Part shown: piece by piece, positions 18,212 to 25,557 of the stretch
How positions within the stretch are numbered: position 1 is the stretch's first letter
Layout: the number at the start of each line of letters is the position of its first letter
Source of the DNA: CBDCFV01 sp965261795
GTDB taxonomy: Bacteria; Chloroflexota; Dehalococcoidia; Lucifugimonadales; UBA3495
NCBI GenBank assembly: GCA_965261795.1
Contig: OZ253476.1
Span: 4,030,001 to 4,094,000, forward strand
DNA: 64,000 nucleotides
Direction: 5' to 3'
Translations under genes and position numbers: made by a program
Notes under the pieces: model-generated
Database searches by the model: none
The model's input: only the letters and a program-made list of their open reading frames with translations
Told to the model about the DNA's origin: nothing

Positions 18212-18675
18212 CCGTCGGCCACTTCCACGACGCAATCAACGATAACCGCGCTGTCTCCGGGCAGCGCGCCCATGCCCGGAGCGGACCGGCTGTGACGGCC
18301 CCGGTCACCGAAAAGTGCGACAAACAGGTCGGACGCTCCGTCCACTACCTTGGCTTGCTCGGTGAATCCAGGATCGCTGTTGACCATGCCCACTACCTTC
18401 AGGATGCGTCCCACGCCCTCCAACTCGCCCAGTTCCGCTTTCATCCTCGCCAGTAAATTCAAGGCGCACCAGCGGGCTGCCTCATAACCCTGTTCTACCG
18501 TCAAGTCGCGCCCGAGCTTGCCGGAAATTCTGGAGCCGTCGGCCCGCCTGCTTCCTACTCCGGCCATCCACATGATGTTACCGCTGCGGGTGACCGGGAG
18601 ATAGTTCCCCACGGGCGGGGGCGGCGGGGGCAACTGGTAACCCATCTGCTCCAACGTAACTTCAATGTTCGACAT
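18205..18675 (-). CDS. RidA/YjgF family protein
   Basis: A 156-residue RidA-superfamily protein, somewhat longer than classical RidA (about 130) and closer to the YjgH/YoaB-like subgroups. The sequence has a Pro-rich N-terminus (QLPPPPPPVGNYLPVTRSG) and EQGYEAARWCALNLLARMKAELG in the central helix, with RVVGMVNSDPGF-like KVVGMVNSDPGF. The classical catalytic Arg near the C-terminus may be replaced, as the end reads RSAPGMGALPGDSAVIVDCV. RidA proteins hydrolyse reactive enamines or imines from PLP enzymes. GGAGGG precedes the start. Confidence 0.85.
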   Translation of the reverse strand: MSNIEVTLEQMGYQLPPPPPPVGNYLPVTRSGNIMWMAGVGSRRADGSRISGKLGRDLTVEQGYEAARWCALNLLARMKAELGELEGVGRILKVVGMVNSDPGFTEQAKVVDGASDLFVALFGDRGRHSRSAPGMGALPGDSAVIVDCVVEVADGY

Positions 18676-18746
18676 ACAGGCAATCCCTCCGTTGTTGCTC
18701 GGCGCTTGCGATGGCGCGTTGGCGCATAGCCTCTTGTAATGAGTCT

Positions 18747-19568
18747 TTACAAGTCCCTGAAACGCTGGTCCCGCCAGTCCAGGGCAGCCCGCAGGCCCTT
18801 TTCCTTGCGGATTGCGCTGAACTCGGCCTGCACCGGGTCCAGGCTGGTCTCGAAGTGGACCATCAACTCAAGATTGTGCCGTATGGTGGACAACATGCCC
18901 ATGCCCTCCAAGGCACCGTTGACGCCCAGCTTGGTCATTTTCACGCCCACCGGAGACAGCAGGGTGATTTTCTTAGCGACCTTCTCGCATTCGGCCATCA
19001 GGTCGTCGTGCGGCACTACCCGGCTTACCATTCCCAAACGAGCGGCCTCGTGGGCGTCGATGGTGTCTCCCGTAAGCAAAAGTTCTTTGGCGCGAGCCAA
19101 GCCGACGCTGTAAGGTGTAATCAACAATGGCGGCCCCAAGCCGGCGCGAATTTCCGGCTCGCCAAGTATTGCCCGGTCCGAGGCTATCTTGATGTCGCAG
19201 ATTTGCACCAATTCACATGCCCCGGCCAGCGCGTAGCCGTTCACGGCGGCTATGACGGGCTTGCTCAGGTTCCAGATTTTCAAGAAGGTGTCGACATGGC
19301 CCTTCAGATGCTCCCGCCGGTCGTCCGGCTGGGTCTCGTGCAACTCCGGCGCGCCGGGTTCGCCGCCGATGTCAAATCCGGCGGAGAAAGCCCTGCCCGC
19401 GCCGGTGAGGATGACCACACGGACCTCAGGGTCCACCTCGATGATATCCAACGCCTCACGCAACTCGTCCATAAGGCGCGGGTTAAGGGCGTTGAGCCTG
19501 TCGGGGCGGTTCAGCGTCAAGTAACAAACGGATTCTTTTTGCTCGTAGAGCAAACACTCAAAGTCCAT
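18747..19568 (-). CDS. Enoyl-CoA hydratase/isomerase family protein
   Basis: A 273-residue crotonase-fold enzyme acting on acyl-CoA thioesters. The oxyanion-hole segment ILTGAGRAFSAGFDIGG near residues 55-71 and the second signature NGYALAGACELVQICDIKIAS near 110-130 are standard; the Glu in ILGEPEIRAGLGPP is the likely catalytic acid. A GGAGG site lies just before the ATG. It is 71 bp downstream of, and shares its strand with, no acyl-CoA dehydrogenase or thiolase, so the pathway is unclear. It could serve beta-oxidation or aromatic degradation. Confidence 0.92.
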   Translation of the reverse strand: MDFECLLYEQKESVCYLTLNRPDRLNALNPRLMDELREALDIIEVDPEVRVVILTGAGRAFSAGFDIGGEPGAPELHETQPDDRREHLKGHVDTFLKIWNLSKPVIAAVNGYALAGACELVQICDIKIASDRAILGEPEIRAGLGPPLLITPYSVGLARAKELLLTGDTIDAHEAARLGMVSRVVPHDDLMAECEKVAKKITLLSPVGVKMTKLGVNGALEGMGMLSTIRHNLELMVHFETSLDPVQAEFSAIRKEKGLRAALDWRDQRFRDL

Positions 19569-19764
19569 CGGGCCTCCGAAGCAGTGATAATGTGGAAGAG
19601 TTTCAAACAGCGTGAATAATACCTTGAGAGCCGCGCTATAACAACGTCGCCCTGTTGCCGCAATGTTCCGACCGGCGTGGCGGAGCGCAACGGGTGATAT
19701 AATTCATGCGCCAAGTCTCGATAAACAGGCAACCCAACCAACCCCGGTTATTCAGGAAAAGATT

Positions 19765-20568
19765 ATGAACTTTGGTCGAATACTAAGCCTCGTAATTATG
19801 ACCGCATTGGCCCTGGCATTGTTGAGTTGTGCAGGTGCACCGGCGTCTGAAGCTCCGCCAGCGCCGAGGGCCGCGGCGACAGAGTCAGCGGAGCCTGCCC
19901 CGGCAACGTCCGCTCCTGCAGCAGCACCGATGACAGATCCAGACGCCACGGAAAAACCGGCGGCCACCTCTGCTCCCGTTGCCACCGTGGCCTCCGCGCC
20001 TACTAACACCACTGGCCTTCAGTCTACGGCGATTGCGCCGCCGGAGCCTGCCAACACCCAAGCCCCGGTTCCCACGGCAACGACCCCTCCGACGGCCATG
20101 CCAGAGGCTCCGGCGGCGCCTGTAGGAACAAATGTTGGAGAGCGTGCCCCAGATTTCACACTGAAGTCGTTGAGCGGTACGGTTACATCGGCAGATTTGC
20201 TCAAGAGCGGCCGTCCGTTATTTCTTTTCTTCCACTCAGACCATTGACCGGTCTGCGCCGCCGAGTTACGGCAACTAAAATCTCTGGACTCCAAGGTCAC
20301 CGAGGGCATCGGATTTTATATCGTCGCATCAAATCCCGGCGAAACCGTAGATACGCTGGAGCGGGACCGCCAGAATAACGGTTATCCATGGCCCGTGGCG
20401 GAGTTGACCGGTTCCGGACTCAAGGACTTTAAGGTAGTGAGCCAATCCACGAAAATCGCCCTGAACACTTCCGGTGTGATCACCTACCGGGAAGGATTCG
20501 GGGGCGGTGACCTGAATAAGTGGAGAGAGGTATTCGCGTCCTTGGCGGCCAGCAGAGGCAGCGGATAG
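19765..20568 (+). CDS. Redoxin-family lipoprotein with in-frame TGA at the catalytic position (putative selenoprotein)
   Basis: A 267-residue frame if TGA at 20245-20247 is read as selenocysteine. Residues 1-22 form a lipoprotein signal (lipobox ALLSC, C22). Residues 23-120 are a Pro/Ala/Thr-rich linker. Residues 121-267 are an AhpC/TSA/TlpA-like thioredoxin fold: GERAPDFTLKSL, then FLFFHSDH, then the redox motif U161-P-V-C164. The TGA falls exactly where the family has its nucleophilic Cys. The frame continues for 106 codons with redoxin-like sequence to TAG. Seen 16 bases after TGA is a GCCG/CGGC hairpin with loop AGTTA, meeting the usual bacterial SECIS spacing and loop-G rule. A nonsense mutation or TGC-to-TGA sequencing error remains possible. 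Confidence 0.7.
20248..20272 (+). promoter_or_regulatory. Candidate bacterial SECIS hairpin
   Basis: Directly after the in-frame TGA, GCCG (20260-20263) pairs with CGGC (20269-20272) around the 5-base loop AGTTA. The loop starts 17 bases after the TGA, i.e. 16 bases intervene, and has G as its second base, matching the published minimal bSECIS rule. A second inverted repeat, CAGACC (20237-20242) with GGTCTG (20250-20255), would put the TGA itself in a 7-base loop; the two could be alternative or stacked helices. The upper stem is short, so support is moderate. Confidence 0.5.
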
Positions 20569-20625
20569 AGCCTTGGCCCACACTCCCATTTAGTACAGTC
20601 TGCGAATAATCAGGAGAAACCTGGA

Positions 20626-21687
20626 ATGACAGAAAACCTTTCCGGCACAGTACAAACCGTTTTGGGGCCCATTGCCCCGGACCAACTGGGCGTCACGTTA
20701 ACCCACGAGCACCTGTTGATAGACTTGGGGACCATAATGACCCCGCCGACAAACGCCAGCGCCCTGGACTTTTTCAACAAACCAGTGACGGTGGAGATGC
20801 TGAGCGAGATTCGGCACTACGGCAGGCTCAATGCGGACAATGCCCAATTGTTCGACATCCAGACGGCCATCGAAGAAATCTCGCTTTTCAGGCAGCACGG
20901 CGGAGACTCGATAGTTGACGCCACCAACATCGGAATCGCCCGGGACCCGGTTGCCTTAGCCCGCATCTCGAGGGCTTCCGACGTAAACATCATTATGGGG
21001 TCTTCCCATTACGTAGCTGCCGCTCACCCCGCAGACATGGATGCCCGCAGCGAGGACGACATAGTGCTACAGATAGTCGGTGACGTGACGCAGGGGGCAG
21101 ACGGCACCCGCATCAAGGCCGGGGTCATCGGGGAAGTGGGCTGTTCCTGGCCACTGGCGGACAATGAACGGAAGGTCTTGCGGGCGTCGGCCAGGGCGCA
21201 GCGGCTGACAGGCGCACCCGTGCTAATTCACCCGGGCCGCAAAGAATCGTCTCCGATGGAAATAATAGAGGTTCTCGCCGAGGCCGGGGCGGACCTGAAC
21301 CGGACAATCATGGGCCATCTGGACCGGACGGTCTTTCAACATGAGATATTGGCGCAGATTGCCGATGCGGGCTGTTACTTGGAGTGGGACTTGTTTGGCA
21401 GGGAGTCATCTTACTACACGCTAAACCCCGGGATCGATATGCCGGGGGACGCCAAGCGCATCGACGATATAGCTTGGATTGCTTCCCAAGGCTACGGTCA
21501 TAAAATCGTTGTGTCCCATGACTTGGCATCGAAGGACCGCTTGACCAAGTATGGCGGCCACGGTTACCACTACATCCTGGCCAACATAGTCCCGCGCATG
21601 AGAACCAAGGGATTTACCGACGATGCCGTGGGGAACATCCTGGTCAACAACCCACGAGAGGCGTTGACGTTCACCACTCCGGGTTAG
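20626..21687 (+). CDS. Phosphotriesterase-related (PHP/lactonase) metallohydrolase
   Basis: A 353-residue amidohydrolase-fold protein of the phosphotriesterase homology group. Metal ligands are visible in order: HEH in TLTHEHLL (H27, H29), Glu in GVIGEVGCSW (E170, replacing the carboxylated Lys of true phosphotriesterase, as in E. coli PHP), H202 in LIHPGR, H231 in MGHLDR and Asp in VSHDLASKDRL near 300. Such proteins are usually lactonases or esterases rather than organophosphate hydrolases. The stop overlaps the convergent Uma2 gene by a few bases. The start follows CAGGAGAAA. Confidence 0.88.
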   Translation: MTENLSGTVQTVLGPIAPDQLGVTLTHEHLLIDLGTIMTPPTNASALDFFNKPVTVEMLSEIRHYGRLNADNAQLFDIQTAIEEISLFRQHGGDSIVDATNIGIARDPVALARISRASDVNIIMGSSHYVAAAHPADMDARSEDDIVLQIVGDVTQGADGTRIKAGVIGEVGCSWPLADNERKVLRASARAQRLTGAPVLIHPGRKESSPMEIIEVLAEAGADLNRTIMGHLDRTVFQHEILAQIADAGCYLEWDLFGRESSYYTLNPGIDMPGDAKRIDDIAWIASQGYGHKIVVSHDLASKDRLTKYGGHGYHYILANIVPRMRTKGFTDDAVGNILVNNPREALTFTTPG

Positions 21688-22523
21688 TTGTTTGATTGCC
21701 GCCGGCGCAACTCTTCCTCAAGCCGGCGTATCCTGGCTTGACCAGCCTCCCGGGCAGCCTCAGCGGCCCGGCGGGCGGCGGCCTCGGCGTTGGCGCGGGT
21801 TTCGGCATCCCGGCGGGCGGCGGCCTCGACGTTGGCCCGGGCTTCCGCGTCCCGGCGGGCGGCCTGCTCTAAGAGTATAACGGCTTCCGCCTCTGCCAAG
21901 TTGCGGCGATACGCCCCGGCCGACGGGTCGTAGAAGCGCAACCGCCCGGCGTACCAACAAAGGTCCAATCCCAGTGCCGGGCTGCGCCCCCAGATGACGC
22001 CCTCGGCGTTGCGCTGCATTTCTATGGGCCTGTACTTACCTTCCTCGAGCAGTTCGCCAGACAACGGTTCCGGGTAGAACTTACCCCCGGTACTGTCGAA
22101 ACGCCAGTACTCGCCGATGCCCAGCCTTGCGTAAATACCTCGTTTCCGTCCCGTGTCCTCGGTATGGGTGCTTTCCGACGCAATCTCCAGGGCGAAGTCC
22201 GGAGGCCGACCCACGTCACGCATGAAATAGCCGTTACGGCGCCGGATGGCTTCTTCGTCCACACCGAAAGCGACGTAGCAGTCGGGGCGCACTATTTGTT
22301 GCTCTCCCTCTTGGTCGTGGTAATAGATGGGAGAGTCGCCGCTCACCAGAGCGGCGCTGCGCCCCAGGAAATAGGTCCTCACAACCTGCATGGTTTCGCT
22401 GAAGTGGGGTTCCTGTAGCATAGCGTCGGGCAGCGGCTCGTGGTCATCCGGGGCGTCCGGGTCAGGAACAACCAAGTATGGCACGATAGCTGTCGGGCGG
22501 CTTGGAGGCAATCCAGTAGTCAT
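21684..22523 (-). CDS. Uma2 family endonuclease-like protein with repeat tail (paralog 2)
   Basis: A 279-residue DUF820/Uma2 protein. Core elements include DCYVAFGVDEEAIRRR, PPDFALEIASEST, GIGEYWRFDSTGGKFY and LGLDLCWYAGRLRFYDP, the last also conserved in the paralogs at 11693 and 43791. The tail is an Ala/Arg/Glu coiled coil with two 14-residue units (RRDAETRANAEAAA) encoded by 42-bp repeats at 21769-21810 and 21811-21852. I start at ATG 22523 behind GGGAGG; an upstream ATG at 22577 lacks a site. Catalytic residues cannot be verified without alignment. Confidence 0.84.
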   Translation of the reverse strand: MTTGLPPSRPTAIVPYLVVPDPDAPDDHEPLPDAMLQEPHFSETMQVVRTYFLGRSAALVSGDSPIYYHDQEGEQQIVRPDCYVAFGVDEEAIRRRNGYFMRDVGRPPDFALEIASESTHTEDTGRKRGIYARLGIGEYWRFDSTGGKFYPEPLSGELLEEGKYRPIEMQRNAEGVIWGRSPALGLDLCWYAGRLRFYDPSAGAYRRNLAEAEAVILLEQAARRDAEARANVEAAARRDAETRANAEAAARRAAEAAREAGQARIRRLEEELRRRQSNN

Positions 22524-22617
22524 TTCAAACCTCCCGAGGCAAATCTCCGTCCGCTGCCGGAGTCGAATATGACCCATGTTACCACGCCGGGGTATCCGTA
22601 CCGGATACGGTGCCGCC

Positions 22618-23361
22618 TTAGTTTATGTCAATGCCCTCAATGATTACCGGGGAGTTGGGTTTGTCTCCGGCCCCCCTTGAAACAACGGAGATGGCTTCGG
22701 CCACCGTCTGACCTTCGATCACCCGCCCGAAGATGGTGTGAGCCCCGTTCAGGTGAGGCGTCGGGACTGTGGTAATGAAGAACTGGCTGCCGTTGGTATT
22801 CGGCCCGGCGTTGGCCATCGCCAGAATACCCGCCCGGTCGAAGACGAACGTCGGGTTAATCTCGTCCTCGAACTTGTAGCCGGGCCCCGATGTACCCGTC
22901 CCCGTCGGATCTCCTCCTTGGATCATGAAGTCCGGAAGTACCCGGTGGAATATGGTGCCGTCGTAAAACCCCTCATTGGCCAAGAACACAAAGTTGTTCA
23001 CCGTCTTTGGAGCAGGGCCTGGCAACAACTCCACGACGATGTTGCCCTTGTTGGTCCTTATGGTGGCTGTATAGCTCCCCGCGGGGTCTATGGTCATAGG
23101 AGGCGGACTGGAATACTGTGTGCGCATCCCGCTTGCGGGCTTGTTGTCCATGGATGAGCCGCTGTCGCTGCCCGACCGGCTTGCTTGGTCCGGCGCTTCA
23201 GTGGGTTGACTCATGGACTCGGACCCTATGGCCTTTGTCATCTCGGGTTCCGCCTCAGGCTCGGACAAGGAAAACGGCAAGCAGGCCATCAGCATCAGTG
23301 CAATCGCCAGGACAGACAGGATAATCGCTGGTCTCATGGGCATCGTCTTTACACCTTCCAT
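22618..23361 (-). CDS. Cyclophilin-type peptidyl-prolyl isomerase lipoprotein
   Basis: A 247-residue exported cyclophilin accelerating Pro isomerisation. The N-terminus is a lipoprotein signal ending in the lipobox LMLMAC, followed by a low-complexity Ser/Glu/Pro linker to about residue 95. The catalytic domain shows IFHRVLPDFMIQGGDPTG, NTNGSQFFITTVPTPHLNG and HTIFGRVIEG, the cyclophilin core. The ATG at 23343 (MPMRPAI), preceded by GGAAGG, is a good alternative start, six residues shorter. It probably acts outside the membrane on folding proteins. Confidence 0.92.
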   Translation of the reverse strand: MEGVKTMPMRPAIILSVLAIALMLMACLPFSLSEPEAEPEMTKAIGSESMSQPTEAPDQASRSGSDSGSSMDNKPASGMRTQYSSPPPMTIDPAGSYTATIRTNKGNIVVELLPGPAPKTVNNFVFLANEGFYDGTIFHRVLPDFMIQGGDPTGTGTSGPGYKFEDEINPTFVFDRAGILAMANAGPNTNGSQFFITTVPTPHLNGAHTIFGRVIEGQTVAEAISVVSRGAGDKPNSPVIIEGIDIN

Positions 23362-23555
23362 GGGTTGTCATTCAGCCGGCTTGCCAGCGTCAGGGGCATT
23401 TCCGGTATAGAACGCTGTACTGAAGCCGGTCCGTTCAGTCGAGATAATAAACGTCCCGGAGCATTATCTCAAGGCTTGTCTGTGACGACAGGGTTACATG
23501 GGTATCTCATTTTGCCGGATACCTGCCCCACTCGCTGCAATTGCGTGTACAGCGA

Positions 23556-24044
23556 TTAGACCCTTTGCCGGATTAACCGGAGGGATTCCGCTATCTGTTC
23601 AGCATGGGTGCGGACATGGCCGGCGACGTACCGTATAACTCCGCCGGCGGTGATGGGATTTTCCTCCCGGTGCCCGGGCCGGTCCAAGGTCGAAGGGTCG
23701 ATTCCTCCCACCACTTGCACCACCCGATCGTTGGCGGCGATCACCTGCCGGACCAGGTCCGCCATATCGTCCGCCCCATGATCGGTAACCGCGGCGACCC
23801 GCAGGTCGCTCTCCACCGCGTTGCGGGCTATCTGCGGGTCGTCCTCCTTGGTGATAAGAACAGCCCTGTCAATCCAAAAAACCTGAAGCTCGGCAATGTG
23901 GGCCAGAAGCTGGCAAACCGTCCACTCGTTGGGCGCAGGCACCTCGTGGGCCTCGGCCTCGGAAACCCCTTCCAGTGTTGATAGAACGGCGTCCTTTGCC
24001 GCCCGCAAATCATCTTGCAGCTCCTTGATTTCGCTGTTGATCAT
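23556..24044 (-). CDS. DinB family protein
   Basis: A 162-residue four-helix-bundle DinB/YfiT-like protein. The expected metal His residues are in LLAHIAELQ near residue 48 and HVRTHAEQIAE near 140-150. The start ATG is 8 bases after AAGGAGA; a TTG one codon earlier is less likely. The family includes thiol transferases (bacillithiol, mycothiol) and proteins of unknown role. No thiol biosynthesis genes are nearby, so its substrate is open. It is separated by about 190 bp from the cyclophilin gene downstream. Confidence 0.82.
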   Translation of the reverse strand: MINSEIKELQDDLRAAKDAVLSTLEGVSEAEAHEVPAPNEWTVCQLLAHIAELQVFWIDRAVLITKEDDPQIARNAVESDLRVAAVTDHGADDMADLVRQVIAANDRVVQVVGGIDPSTLDRPGHREENPITAGGVIRYVAGHVRTHAEQIAESLRLIRQRV

Positions 24045-24258
24045 CAACCGGTCTCCTTATTAATTGGGCCTTTGAGCATAGCAGAATCTTTTCTCATGGT
24101 GAAGGCCGAGGCTTGGACGTCTCAGGACGATGGGCAAGTCAACGCAGTAGGGACAGAGTCAACACAGAGAATGCGGAGTTTCCGAAGGTCGACAGGCTAC
24201 CCAAAAGTTGTACGTCCTTTGCGTTGATGACACCCTTCATAGGAACAGTGCGCTAAGC

Positions 24259-25557
24259 TCAAGGCGGGTCCTCGTTGTCCCTGTTGTGTTCCCACAGGTC
24301 GGGGTCTTCCCAAGGCTGTAGACCTTCTTCAGGGTCATCTTTAGCGCGCAGCTTGTTAACGACGTAGCGAACCATGACTGCGGCCATGACGACCAGCATC
24401 AACCCGCCCAGTATCCAAACGTCCAAGTAGATGAAAGGTGAGGGCCTGGATGGGGAATCCGGCGAGGGGACGGGGCGGCCGCGCGTGTCCACGGCCCAGC
24501 GGGCTTCCAAGCCGGCGGCGTCGAAGCCGTAGGTGGAGATGAGGGCCTGATTCACCGTTCCTGTTTGCCTAAGCTGCTCCAGAAAGTGTTGGAAACGTTC
24601 AACCCCGTACTCCTGCATCAAGTAAGCTACCACGCTTTCCGACTTGGCGTAGAAGTAGAGGATGTCCTCGGGCGTTCCACGCGGCTTCGTCATGGTTTCC
24701 AGCGGCATTGGGAGTGCGGCCAAGCTTTCGCCGCTGTAAGGGGCGGCGTTCGGCTCCAAGTAGCTGGCAAGCCCTTCGTCCAGCCAGCCCGGCACACGGC
24801 CAGAGGCAGACCCCATAGCCCGGTGCAGCAGTACGTGGACCGACTCGTGCACGATGAGGCGGGGTGACATCCCGATGCCCATAAACAAATCGAGTTCCGG
24901 GAACGCAAAGCCCTCGAAGACATGCCGGTCGGTGATGGTGCGGCTTTGGTGGGGAAAAGCGGCAACTGCGGAAGCACGGTCGTTATAGATAATGCCCTTA
25001 ATGGGCTTGGTGGTGTCCGCCCGGAGCAACGTCGCCAAGTATCCAAGCTGCGTGTCCAACCCTTTAGTTGCTTGGGTTACCCTGGACTTGGGGATGTCGT
25101 GGTGCAACAAGACCAGATAGCCGATCCTGGTCTGCTCCCACTCGTAGCGGGTATCGGAGTACTCCAGGACAGCCGGGGCCGTCTGATGCACCGCGCCCTC
25201 CGCGTCGCGGAGCACGTAATAGTACTCGACTTTGGCTCCGGGAGCTAGGTACCCGGCGCCGGCAACGTTCAGTTGAAAGCCGGCGGTTACCCGTTGCCCC
25301 GGTTCAAATCCGGGGTAGCCGTATGCCCAAACGCGGCCGCCCAACGGGCGGTAACGCAGTTCCACGTCGACTATCTCCCGGTCGGACCGGACGGTCAAGT
25401 CGAATACCACTGAGCCGGGGAATTGGACCTCCCAGCGGTCGCTGATGACGAAGAAGTTCCCATCCGGGGCTTGGGCCGCCACGGAAGTCTCTCCCCAGAG
25501 GGCAATGGCTGCGGCCAGTAAGACCGCCCAAGCCAACAGGCGTCCGGTGATTGTCAT
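24259..25557 (-). CDS. Membrane-anchored peptidase MA-like zinc metalloprotease
   Basis: A 432-residue exported protein. Residues 1-29 form a signal peptide ending AAQA. A beta-rich region of about 100 residues follows. The gluzincin active site is HESVH (237-241) with the third ligand Glu in GWLDEGLASYLEP (about E261). A single membrane segment near residues 378-400 and a short acidic cytoplasmic tail end the protein, so the catalytic domain faces outside. Its ATG overlaps the TGA of the HTTM gene in an ATGA arrangement, implying translational coupling. It may process secreted or cell-wall proteins. Confidence 0.86.
   Translation of the reverse strand: MTITGRLLAWAVLLAAAIALWGETSVAAQAPDGNFFVISDRWEVQFPGSVVFDLTVRSDREIVDVELRYRPLGGRVWAYGYPGFEPGQRVTAGFQLNVAGAGYLAPGAKVEYYYVLRDAEGAVHQTAPAVLEYSDTRYEWEQTRIGYLVLLHHDIPKSRVTQATKGLDTQLGYLATLLRADTTKPIKGIIYNDRASAVAAFPHQSRTITDRHVFEGFAFPELDLFMGIGMSPRLIVHESVHVLLHRAMGSASGRVPGWLDEGLASYLEPNAAPYSGESLAALPMPLETMTKPRGTPEDILYFYAKSESVVAYLMQEYGVERFQHFLEQLRQTGTVNQALISTYGFDAAGLEARWAVDTRGRPVPSPDSPSRPSPFIYLDVWILGGLMLVVMAAVMVRYVVNKLRAKDDPEEGLQPWEDPDLWEHNRDNEDPP

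Noticed and set aside
20248..20568. Programmed frameshift or separate small gene after the TGA
   Set aside because: The redoxin fold continues in the same frame with no start codon or RBS at the right place; Sec reading or a point nonsense change explains it better.
20626..21687. Missing carboxylated lysine in the phosphotriesterase-like protein as a defect
   Set aside because: Glu at that position is normal for the PHP branch of the family.
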